Assembly (NCBI GenBank): GCA_963678705.1 | Contig: CAVMBN010000163.1 | Coordinates: forward strand, 372,001 to 436,000 | Length of the DNA: 64,000 nt | Direction: 5' to 3' | From: Panorpa germanica | Lineage: Eukaryota > Arthropoda > Insecta > Mecoptera > Panorpidae | Shown here: in pieces, positions 1 through 8,893 of the stretch | Layout of the letters: each line of letters starts with the position of its first letter | Position numbering within the stretch: position 1 is the stretch's first letter | Made by a program: the position numbers and the translations under genes | Notes under the pieces: generated by a model | Seen by the model: only the letters and a program-made list of their open reading frames with translations | What the model was told of the DNA's origin: nothing | Databases searched by the model: none

Positions 1-159
1 TAGATACAGTTCTGCAACAACGCGTCATCGTCAATAACATAGTTCTTTGCATGGAAGATCTGGAAGATTGATCCTGTAATACCATGCCGAAGCACAATAC
101 ACAACCATTGGCATAAATGCCCCCTTGTATAGTGTCGGCATAGTTGCCGAGTTTAAGCT

Positions 160-510
160 TCATTCCAGCCTTGTGACACGCGCAAGGTGTGTTACAAGTT
201 TATCATTCGTTGTTACAGTATTTGTTTTGTAGCTTTGTAGCTTCAAGAAACTACAGATTTTATATATAGCAGGTCGAGAACGGATTTCTAGTTGTTCTGT
301 ACTATTTGCACCGATAAGGATCACATTATCGTTGGCAAAACATACGTCTACACAACCTTTCGAGTGAGAAACACAGTTCTCGTCGAATACCATGTTCCAG
401 AGCTCAGGCCCCATTACAGATCGCTTAGGACAACCTTTAGATAGTTGCCTTTTCATGCAACGGTAATCGGTTTGTAAAATTAATGTTCGACAATGAAAAT
501 AGTTCTCCAT
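160..510 (-). pseudogene. R1-clade LINE reverse transcriptase core fragment (exemplar)
   Basis: A 116-codon open frame that matches the middle of a non-LTR retrotransposon reverse transcriptase. The block KGCPKRSVMGPELWNMVFD (residues 26-44) corresponds to the KGCPQGSVLGP...WN.VFD motif typical of R1 and Jockey LINEs. VCFANDNVILIG (56-67) sits at the catalytic YADD box. The box reads FAND, so one of the two metal-binding aspartates is replaced by asparagine and the enzyme would be dead. Motif A lies upstream on the same strand and the C-terminal part lies downstream in other frames, so this is a piece of a decayed ORF2 and not an independent gene. The same frame recurs in most array units at the same phase, often shortened to 110 codons. 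The recurrence is best explained by homogenisation of the array. Confidence 0.85.
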
Positions 511-668
511 AGCGCAGTAGACGTACCTAGAGGTTTTTGCCGGTCTAATTCTTTGAAGGTCACTTGCTTACCAGACATTATCAAAGGCACACTGAATTTC
601 TATATATATCTCATGTACATACTTGTACTTATGCCTACTTACTTTTTATTTGTTTGTTACCATTGAAT

Positions 669-678
669 GTTCATGAAC
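669..678. repeat. Conserved 10-bp palindrome GTTCATGAAC (exemplar)
   Basis: A perfect palindrome in the non-coding half of the unit, repeated at this phase in many units. Some copies carry GTTCATAAAC instead, and one unit has lost it in a 17-bp deletion near 61195. Confidence 0.7.
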
Positions 679-1043
679 GATCAATCACTATTTCCAAGAA
701 AGCCGCATATATTGTTCACTTAATCACTTATAACAATTATTACACTCTCTTTATTATTTAAAACACGCATTTATATAAACTTATTCTTATGTTTTAATAT
801 TATTTATAGTTAATGTTAATCGACTTACTTGATAGTGGGCGGCAACCTTTTGTCTTCCGTATATTTGTAGTGTTTATATGAGGTCTTTCTTATATAGCTC
901 TACAGATTTCTTGAATTTCTTAACCACTTGATGTTTTAGCACTAACACTAACCTAATTATAATCACATTTTTTTGTCTATCGCACTTATTAATGTCTTAT
1001 ATTAATCATCAAAATTACAATTTTGAGGTTATGTTTATAAGAC

Positions 1044-1055
1044 CGCGTGTACGCG
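1044..1055. repeat. GC-rich near-palindrome CGCGTGTACGCG (exemplar)
   Basis: Arms CGCGT and ACGCG around GT, set in otherwise very AT-rich sequence. It is present in essentially every unit, and the array resumes exactly at this motif (15569) on the right side of the island. Confidence 0.75.
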
Positions 1056-1152
1056 TAATGAAAAATTCGTTTTTAACACTGGTTTCCAACTGTCAAACTT
1101 TTGTAAAAACACTTTGTTTAGGGTAAATTAACACAAATTTAAAACAAACTTA

Positions 1153-1177
1153 AATACTTTTCGTTTGAAAAAGTATT
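1153..1177. repeat. Conserved hairpin AATACTTTT / AAAAGTATT (exemplar)
   Basis: A 9-bp perfect inverted repeat with a 7-nt loop (CGTTTGA), found at this phase in nearly all units. A few copies have substitutions in the loop or the right arm. Confidence 0.7.
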
Positions 1178-1370
1178 CATATAATTTATTTAATTTTTTT
1201 CCGTAATTAATTTCTCACTTTTAATCACTATTTTCACCTAAAGTAGCAGGAGCCGATCACACACATAGTAGATAGGAACCACTTGTGTTGTAAAGCAATA
1301 TTAACGTCCTTGTAAATAAATACGAAGGGCTTCCTTTTTGTATTAAGTCCCATCTGTCTTGCCAGAGCTT

Positions 1371-1384
1371 ATGCATATATGCAT
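1371..1384. repeat. Conserved 14-bp palindrome ATGCATATATGCAT (exemplar)
   Basis: A perfect 14-bp palindrome that recurs at this phase in most units, with occasional single-base variants such as ATGCATATATACAT. Confidence 0.7.
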
Positions 1385-1446
1385 TCATCTCTTTGGCAAT
1401 ATATTTGATATCGTCTCCAGACTTTTATCCTACAGCTGCATTAACT

Positions 1447-1752
1447 TTAAATCCTCGAAATTTGTTGCATTAATTTTAAATCATCAAAATTTGATTTTTT
1501 CAGTTCTAGCGTAATTTGTACTTGAGTAAGTGCATGAGTGATATTTAAATCTAAAGGAATTGTCTTCAAAATCACCTGCACCACTTCTGTAGATACAGTT
1601 CTGCAACAACGCGTCATCGTCAATAACATAGTTCTTTGCATGGAAGATCTGGAAGATTGATCCTGTAATACCATGCCGAAGCACAATACACAACCATTGG
1701 CATAAATTCCCCCTTGTATAGTGTCGGCATAGTTGCCGAGTTTAAGCTTCAT
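1447..1752 (-). pseudogene. R1-clade LINE ORF2 C-terminal fragment (exemplar)
   Basis: A 101-codon frame. Residues 39-70 carry the stretch MQRTMLLTMTRCCRTVSTEV followed by VQVILKTIPLDLNI. This matches the post-reverse-transcriptase region of R1-clade LINEs, where a (L)R..A.RTVST.ALQV..G..PLDL.I block is characteristic. A second frame over the same bases (1484-1693) holds the matching upstream piece (TLYKGAF...VVYCASA in better copies), so the gene is split by a frameshift. In six right-block units a 2-base insertion (CAACAAGTCGCG instead of CAACAACGCG) puts the two pieces into one frame of 82 codons. Confidence 0.8.
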
Positions 1753-2872
1753 TCCGTCCTTGTGACACGCGCAAGGTGTGTTACAAGTTTATCATTCGTT
1801 GTTACTGTATTTGTTTTGTAGATTTGTAGCTTCAAGAAACCACAGATTTTATATATAGCAGGTCGAGAACGGATTTCTAGTTGTTCTGTACTATTTGCAC
1901 CGATAAGGATCACATTATCGTTGGCAAAACATACGTCTACACAACCTTTCGAGTGAGAAACACAGTTCTCGTCGAATACCATGTTCCAGAGCTCAGGCCC
2001 CATTACAGATCGCTGAGGACAACCTTTAGATAGTTGCCTTTTCATGGAACGGTAATCGGTTTGTAAAATTATTGTTCGACAATAAAAATAGTTCTCCATA
2101 GCGCAGTAGACGTACCTAGAGGTTTTTGCCGGTCTAATTCTTTGCAGGTCACTTGGCCACCAGACATTATCAAAGGCACACTGAATTTCTATTAATATCT
2201 CATGTACATACTTGTACTTATGCCTACTTACTTACCATTTGTTTGTTACCATTAAATGTTCATGAACGATCAATCACTATTTCCAAGAAAACCGCATATA
2301 TTGTTCACTTAGTCACTTATAACAATTATTACACTCTCTTTATTATTTAAAACACGAATTTATATAAACTAATTTTTATGTTTTAATATTATTTATAGTT
2401 AATGTTAATCGACTTACTTGATAGTGGGCGGCAACCTTTTGTCTTCCGTATATTTGTAGTGTTTATATGAGGTCTTCCTTATATAGCTCTACAGATTTCT
2501 TAAATTTCTTAACCACTTGATGTTATAGCACTAACACTAACCTAATTATTATCACTTTTTTTGTCTATCGCACTTATTAATGTCTTATATCAAACATCAA
2601 AGTTACAATTTTGAGGTTATGTTTATAAGACCGCGTGTACGCGTAATGAATATTTCGTTTTTAACACTGGTTTCCAACTGTCAAACTTTTGTAAAAACAC
2701 TTTCTTTAGGGTAAATTAACACAAATTTAAAACAAACTTAAATACTTTTCGTTTGAAAAAGTATTCATATGATTTATTTAATTTTTTTCCGTAATTAATT
2801 TCTCACTTTTAATCACTTTTTTCACCTAAAGTAGCAGGAGCCGATCACACACATAGTAGATAGGAACCACTT

Positions 2873-3369
2873 GTGTTGTAAAGCAATATTAACGTCCTTG
2901 TAAACCAATACGTAGGTCTTCTTTTTTGTATTAAGTCCCATCTGTCTTGCCAGAGCTTATGCATATATGCATTCATCTCTTTGGCAATATATTTGATATC
3001 GTTTTTAGACTTTTATCCTACAGCAGCATTAACTTTAAATCCTCGAAATTTGTCGCATTAGTTAAAAATCATCAAAATTTGATTTTTTCAGTTCTAGCGT
3101 AATTTGTATTTGAGTAGGTGCATAAGTGATTTTTAAATCTAAATGAATTGTCTTAAATATCACCTGCACCACTTCTGTAGATACAGTTCTGCAACAACGC
3201 GTCATCGTCAATAACATAGTTCTTTGCATGGAAGATCTGAAAGATTGATCCTGTAATACCATGCCGAAGCACAATACACAACCATTGGCATAAATTCACC
3301 CTTGTATAGTGTCGGCATAGTTGCCGAGTTTAAGCTTCATTCCGTCCTTGTGACACGCGCAAGGTGTGT
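2873..3369 (-). repeat. Array unit L3 (partial, cut by the island)
   Basis: The first 497 bp of a unit, with a C-terminal LINE fragment at 3062-3274. The array stops at phase position about 494 from the landmark. Confidence 0.92.
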
Positions 3370-3543
3370 CCGAAATATTAAGTAACTAATCCTTTATTCA
3401 AAGCACGTAAAGTTTCAAATATAGTTTATATTAAAACCAAATACTAATATTCAAAGAAATGATGACGAAATGACTTTTGGATTTAAGATAAACATAGCTA
3501 GAGTTCAAATGAGTTTATATATTTAAACAAAGACTTTTTAAGC

Positions 3544-3582
3544 TATATAAACCTAAGAAAAAGGGGATTCCAGAATCAGTCC
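3544..3582 (+). promoter_or_regulatory. LTR promoter: TATA box plus TCAGT initiator
   Basis: TATATAA at 3544-3550 is followed by TCAGTC at 3576-3581, the arthropod initiator consensus, which puts the probable start at A3578. CGTCG at 3605-3609 falls at +28 to +32 and matches four of five positions of a downstream promoter element. The spacing supports a real RNA polymerase II core promoter. Confidence 0.6.
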
Positions 3583-3763
3583 ATCTTGATCAGCCCAGTT
3601 AGTACGTCGAGTCCCAGTCGAAAGGTCAGTCTAAACAGACCCCGTCAAATAGGGAGTAGCGCCCCTTAGTCGGTGGTTCGGGTAATAGTCAGTCGCTTCA
3701 ATTTAAAGATTATAAAGTTACTAAAAGAATTACTTAAGAACTGTATTAAATAATTGATTGTTC

Positions 3764-3769
3764 AATAAA
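3764..3769 (+). promoter_or_regulatory. LTR poly(A) signal AATAAA
   Basis: AATAAA about 190 bp downstream of the predicted start, in the expected R region of the LTR. A second AATAAA-like motif lies near 3840. Confidence 0.45.
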
Positions 3770-4107
3770 GAAAATAAGTGTGAATGAATACATTGTTTTA
3801 ATTGTAAAGTACTTAGATTTAACGGTCGTGTCGCGTTAAAATAAAGTGATTGTTCAAAAGCGGAGAAAGCAGCCTGCAGAACACAAAAAGTAAGTAAAAC
3901 CTAATATATTTATGTAATATTATTAGAAGAAGTACTAAGTCCTGATAGATAAATAAGACATCCACAATTAGCTCAGGTCATTCGATTTAAGGTGAGCCAG
4001 ATCACTATAAAAGAACCTATCGTTAGAGAGGATTGTAGAATCGCTCTCTTAAAATAAGTAACTACCCTTATATATAGATAGTAGATATAAGGGGTAGGGT
4101 TACATTT

Positions 4108-4123
4108 TGGTGTCAGGTGTGGG
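4108..4123 (+). promoter_or_regulatory. Primer-binding site, tRNA-Leu type
   Basis: TGGTGTCAGGTGTGGG lies three bases after the LTR end. TGG pairs with the CCA end of a tRNA, and the following TGTCAG is complementary to the CTGACA end typical of leucine tRNAs. The tRNA assignment is from general knowledge of tRNA-Leu 3' ends and was not searched. Confidence 0.65.
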
Positions 4124-5271
4124 GTGTGTTAAAAAAGAGGTCCTTTAAAAAAGGGATATTAAAAATGTGGGATATGTTAAAAAGGGGTATTAAAATTGTG
4201 GGATGTTGAAAAAGGCAGAAATTTGATTAATTGGGAAAAAGGGCATTAAATGGAAAATTTAATTTGAGAAAATAAAGGGAAATTTAAGTAACTGGGAAAT
4301 AGAAATAAGAATAAATTTTATCAATTGGTAAAAAAGGATAAATTTGAATAATTTAGAAAAAAGGATAAAATTGTATTAATTGGAAAAAGGAATATAGTTT
4401 ATTAATTGCAACTAGCAAATGCATATTAATAATTAGAAAAAGAAAAGATATCAGCATAATTAAAGAAAAGGGAAAATTTAAATAATTAAAGAACGGGGTA
4501 TTTTAAGTTTTTATAAAAGGGAATAAATTTAAGGAACTAAACAGTATATAATTTTTCTAAACCATAACTTATTAAAGTTGAATATTTTTGTTTTAACCGT
4601 AACTAAATAAGGGATATTTTTTTAAAATAGTTTTGTAATTCACAAGTAAAGTGGCACGTTTTTATAAAGTATAAAGTGTAGAGTCATTGTAACAGGAATA
4701 AAAAAAAAATTAATAGTTTTGTTTTATCGTAATTTTATTAAGTGATTGGAACAATGAAAAAAATATGTAACACAACTTATTTGAAATTATTTTGAATTTG
4801 TTTTTAGTTCATATGATAAATATTGAGTATTGCATAAAATAGTTTATTTTATTTTATTTCAATAATAATTAAAAAATAATTTTATCAATTTACAATTCGT
4901 TAATATACTTTTGTTAGAAATATTGTTTGTTATAATTTTTATTTTGGTTTTTATTGTTCTAAAACAGTCTATATTAAATATACTAGCATTTTGTTTGACT
5001 TACTTTAAAATAATTTGTTTGTTTATTTTTATGTATATAAACAACTAGACGTTCCATTTCGTTTCCAAAAGTAAATCACAAGAGTACAGTTTGTTAAAAT
5101 AACTAAGATAGTGTAAGGTATTGTTTACTTTTAAAAATAGATTATTTTTTCTCTCTTTCTTTTAACGACCAAGATTTTAAAATATTTGTAGTAGTTTATT
5201 GAAGCTTATTTAAGGTTTTTATTTGATTGAAATGATTATTTGATGATTATTTATTCCAAATAGTAAAAAAG
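4124..5271 (+). other. Long AT-rich leader before gag, no gene
   Basis: About 1.1 kb without a usable reading frame. The first 450 bp are strikingly purine-rich on the plus strand, with degenerate repeats of a GGGATATTAAAAA-like unit. The rest is AT-rich with poly-T tracts. No conserved ATG precedes gag. A consensus splice donor (GTAAGT, 3890-3895) in the LTR and an AG at about 5270 raise the possibility that this leader is an intron. Confidence 0.5.
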
Positions 5272-6380
5272 ACAACTAATGAAACAAACGTAGACATTGC
5301 CCCAGAAATTCCTAAATTAAAAGGATTAAATTATATACCATTCTTTGACGGTACAGGTAGCATAGCAACATTTTTAAATGCGGTGGATCAAATGGCAGAA
5401 TTGTTGGATTGGACCGATAAGGTGCAATCAGTTACCGTATTTGCAAAAGTGTCGCCTGATGTAGCTGAATATCTTTAGTCTAATTCGGAGGTTCAAAGTG
5501 AGAACCGTAGTTATATGAGTATTCGTAATGCATTATTGTCTAGATATAGCAGAAAAGGGCCATCTGCTCTAAGACAAGCAGAAATTGAGTTCGGGGGTTG
5601 TAAACAAAGACATGGCGAGACTGTTTATGAATTTTCCTAAAGGTTATGGGCATTAGGGTCAAAATGTGTACCAGAAGCAACTGATAAACAGCAAGAAAAG
5701 AAGCTTTCAGTTGAGTTACAAGTAGCCGTTTTAAAAAGGTTTAAAGAAGGGATATCGCAGAGATATTCTAAGTTTATTTGGGCCGCGGATCCCAAGAGTT
5801 TTAATAACGCCGTTGAAATTGCGGAAAGGGTAGAAACCGATGATTTAATCTCATCAAGGCAAGGCTAAGTAGCAGAGATTACTACAGGTGGAACTAACCG
5901 AATAAACAGAGCCGACCACTATTATGTAAATCGCGCATCTCAAAATAATCAATCGTTTATGCGACCTAGCAACTCGCGTAGCGGTTCACAAAGCCGAAGG
6001 TTTAATAATAGGCAAAGAGATGGAGTAAGGTGCTACAATTGTAACAGATTAGGACATTTTCAGAGAGACGTCCCGTTAAGGACGAAAGAGATCGATTTCA
6101 AAGAAATCGCAGTTAAAGTAGGTATGAAAACCGTAAGCAAAGTAATGACCGATTAGGGAGAGTTAGAGTCCTGCAAGTGTATAATGATAGCCGTAGTCCT
6201 GCGAGAAATCAGCGACAAGTTACTTTCCAAAGTAATAGAAATATTCGAAGCATCGAAAATAAGCCAAGCGAAGTTGAAGAAAGAAATTTACGCGCGTCCA
6301 ATAATTATGAAGATAATTTAAACGAATTGATGGCTTCACTAACTACCCGTAGAGGCCGAGACGTAGAAGCCATTCAATAA
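5272..6380 (+). pseudogene. gag: gag pseudogene
   Basis: Structural polyprotein that would form the retrotransposon particle and bind its RNA. One frame runs from about 5272 to 6156, with in-frame stops at 5476-5478 (TAG), 5638-5640 (TAA) and 5866-5868 (TAA). After a frameshift near 6120 it continues to 6380. The middle has the usual Ty3/gypsy gag look, with a GETVYEFS block followed by RLWALGSK. A basic, Ser/Arg-rich stretch precedes a zinc knuckle at 6031-6072 (C-x2-C-x4-H-x4), in which the last cysteine is replaced by valine. No ATG is present at the start. The tail contains RQVTFQ and an acidic segment. The next frame (pol) is in the -1 position relative to the tail frame, consistent with -1 frameshift expression, though no convincing slippery site was seen. 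Confidence 0.8.
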
Positions 6381-6391
6381 GTAAAAAGGGT

Positions 6392-8893
6392 AATCTTACA
6401 CCTCTGAATGTACCGGCATTTCATGATAATCAATGGTTTCCTAATTTAATAATTAATGGTCAAAATTGCAACGTTCTTATAGATAGTGGTGCAAGCGCCA
6501 GCCTACTAACTAGAGAATGTTAAAAAACGGAAAAAATTACAGAATCGCAAAATATTTTGCTAGATGCACAAAATAATAAAATACATACACTTGATAAAAG
6601 CAAATTAAAGTTAGATTTATTTGGGGATAATGTGACTTTTGATTTTGAAATTGTAGAAAATATGGAGAATTGGACAGGGATAATTGGGTTAGACTTTCTT
6701 CGTAAATTTGGGATAATTGTAGATTTTGGAAAGGGTATTTTAATATATAGAAACGTTATTTACGACAATAATCGTAATACTGTACATGATTTTCAGAGAG
6801 ATAATTTAAATATAAATAATATGATTAGAGAAAATGTAAATCGTATCGTTAGAAAGCAAAAGCGTATTATATCAAAGTCAGGGAAAATCGTTGAAAAGAA
6901 TAGAAATGGTAGAAATATAGGTTGTACTGAAACGGAAAATATTGACGAAAAAAGAGAAGTAAATAATCAGCGAATTAATAAGATAGGGCATGACTATAAA
7001 AGTTTTGATGATTTTCTAAAATGGAAAATTAGTAGATTTCCAACAAAAGAGACGTTGTGCAAAATAAATTTGAATAAGGGAGATTTGTTTAATGAATTTA
7101 GCAAGTATGCATTGGGTCATTGTATAGCCTCAGATTTACGTATGTCACAAGGAATAGCAGTTGAATTTAAAGAAAGATTTGGTAGAGTTGAGCAGCTTTT
7201 GAAACAGAAACAGAAAAAGGGAGGATTAGCTATATTAAAAGATGAAAATCGTTTTATATATTATTTAGTAACAAAGAAGAGGAGTAACGAGAAACCCCTC
7301 TACGCAGATTTATATTTGTCAATAATTAAATTAAGGGATCATATGTTAGAAAATAAAGTGAAATTTATTGCATTACCATACATAGCATGTGGGCTAGATA
7401 AATTAGATTTTAAAATAGTGAGTAAAATGATTGAATATATATTTTCGGAATGTAAAATAAAGATAGCATTCTATGATGGCGAATCGGAAAAAGATAAAAA
7501 AACATATATGAACTGTTTAATAAATAAAAATGATAAAGATTTAAAAGATAACATTGACGGAAAGAATATTAAAGTCCAAGAACAGGTAAAGAAATGGAAG
7601 AATTTACAAACAAAGTGGTTCAAAAGAATAAACACAGCTGAGCGAGTTGAAAAAATAAACATAAATATGAATAAAAAATCTGAAACCATTCGAAAGCGAA
7701 CAGACGCACATACGTGTAGTAGTAATCGGTGTAGTGTTAGGTTATTAGAGCAAGTAACTCTTCCGCCTCGATGTGAAATGAATGTTCATGCATTTCAAAA
7801 AGACATTAAGGAAGGTTATGGGATTTTTAACCCAGAATTGACCGCAGATAAAGTATTAGTAGCTAGAAGTGTAAATTTAATATGTAAGGGGCAAAAGAAT
7901 ATAAATATACCAATAAATACTAAGATAGGTATAATAGAGCCATATGATAACGAATATACTGAAACAGTTGAATTATTAAGAGAACACGTCCGACATAGAA
8001 TTAAAAATATTTTAATTGGTGCTGTACGATCAACAGAAGCAAACACAGAGATTAAAAATATAAAATTATTTGATGAAATAAGTTATAATAATTTAACAGC
8101 TAAAAAAGATAAAATTATACATGAAGTTACAAATCAGTGGAAGCAAAAAAGTCATAAGAATGAAGAGATAAATAAAACACAGAGAATAACGGAACTTTTT
8201 AGTAAAATAAAGTTAAATCATCTAAGTGCTAGAGACCAAAGTAAAATAGAAAATTTAATTTACGAATATCGCGACATATTCTTAACAGAAGGTCAAGAAT
8301 TGAAAACTACCTCGATAGTTAAACATAAGATAATAATTCAAGATGTTCCTCCTATAACTAAACAACCATATAGAGTTCCACACGCGCAGTTACAAGTACT
8401 GAGAGAACAGATAGATCAAATGCTTGAAGATGGCATAGAAGAACCATCAATGTGGTCCAGTAATGTTGTTCTTGTAAATAAGAAAGCAGAAAATAGGGAA
8501 AACAAGGTTAGAGTTTGCATAGATTACAGGGGTCTTAACGCAATAACAAAAAGAGATTACTTTCCATTACCACACTTAGTAGACACTCTTGATAAATTAG
8601 GCAAAGCAAGTTTATTTACCAAATTAGATTTAGCATCGGGATTTTGGCAAATTGAAATGGACGAAAAATCTAAAGAATTAACAGCATTTTCAACACCTGA
8701 TTTACACCTTCAATTTATTGTTATGCCGTTTGGGTTATTATCAGCTCCTGCTACATTTCAGAGACTTATGTATGCAGTGTTAGCAGGTTTAACCGGAGTA
8801 CATTGTTTAGTTTACCTAGATGATATTATAATATTTAGTAACGTTGATGTAGATTCGCATATCCAGAGAATTAAAGAGGTTTTCGATGCTTGA
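6392..8893 (+). pseudogene. pol: pol, part 1: protease, macrodomain, spacer, reverse transcriptase
   Basis: The frame opens near 6365 and is broken by one TAA at 6521-6523. It then runs open for 778 codons from 6557 to the stop at 8891. Aspartic protease: LIDSGAS around 6476-6496 holds the catalytic aspartate, and GIIGLDFL (residues 41-48 of the long frame) is the second conserved block. Residues 65-165 are a basic linker. Residues 168-307 are a TARG1-like macrodomain (separate entry). Residues 398-465 resemble the small beta-rich spacer seen before reverse transcriptase in many Ty3/gypsy polyproteins (LPPR..., LVARSVN..., IGIIEPYD). Reverse transcriptase spans residues 603-762, with VRVCIDYRGLN, FTKLDLASGFWQI, MPFGLLSAPATFQ and catalytic YLDD at 753-756 (8813-8824). 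A single-base frameshift near 8882 separates it from part 2. Except for the stop in protease, this part looks much less damaged than gag. Confidence 0.9.
7058..7477 (+). other. TARG1/OARD1-like macrodomain within pol
   Basis: Residues 168-307 of the long pol frame. Seen in order: KGDLF (174-178), ALGHC (185-189), RMSQGIAVEFKERFG (195-209), AILKDENRFIYYLVTKKR (225-242), then KPLY and a helix, ALPYIACGLDKL (272-283), and IKIAFYDG (301-308). This follows the human ADP-ribosyl hydrolase TARG1 (OARD1) motif by motif along nearly the whole 150-residue domain. TARG1 removes ADP-ribose from acidic residues using Lys84 and Asp125. The aligned positions here are Lys240 (7274-7276) and Asp281 (7397-7399), both kept. 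The usual GCGLD reads ACGLD. The domain lies in the open frame upstream of the spacer and reverse transcriptase, so it would be made as part of the pol polyprotein. Assignment to the family is from motif recognition; activity is inferred. Confidence 0.88.

Larger units (their letters stand above)
1..1284 (-). repeat. Array unit L1 (partial)
   Basis: Partial first unit. It keeps an uninterrupted reverse transcriptase core frame at 160-510. The remainder (511-1284) is the AT-rich non-coding part of the unit with conserved palindromes and no gene. Confidence 0.9.
1285..2872 (-). repeat. Array unit L2
   Basis: Full unit of 1,588 bp. The C-terminal fragment lies at 1447-1752 and the core at 1749-2099, with start MENYFYCRTIILQ. 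Its variants around 2070-2260 (CAATAAAAATAG, CTTTGCAGG, CTATTAATATC) reappear in only one right-block unit, near 49.9-50.1 kb. Confidence 0.92.
1..3369 (-). repeat. Satellite-like tandem array, left block
   Basis: Head-to-tail copies of a unit of about 1,588 bp; the window opens inside a unit. The phase landmark (GTGTTG before CAAAGC or TAAAGC) lies at 1285 and 2873. The strand given is that of the embedded retrotransposon fragment. The block ends where the unit sequence AAGGTGTGT stops matching the array and an LTR begins, with a 3-bp TGT shared by both. These copies belong to an older-looking subfamily, in which the reverse transcriptase frame starts at MENYF and runs without the 1-bp deletion common in the right block. 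Confidence 0.95.
3367..4104 (+). repeat. 5' LTR (single copy in window)
   Basis: Begins TGTCCGAAAT at the break in the satellite array and ends TTACA three bases before a primer-binding site, giving the usual TGT...ACA termini and a length of about 738 bp. It contains a TATA box, an initiator and a poly(A) signal. The 3' partner is not in the window, so the boundaries rest on the array break and the primer-binding site and not on an LTR pair. Confidence 0.7.

Noticed and set aside
564-761. Plus-strand 65-codon frames in the left block units
   Set aside because: They are low-complexity AT-rich frames antisense to the reverse transcriptase fragment and are not kept in other units.
7058-7477. 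The macrodomain as a separate host gene inserted in the element
   Set aside because: It is in frame with protease upstream and with the spacer and reverse transcriptase downstream, with no stop, own start or untranslated sequence around it.
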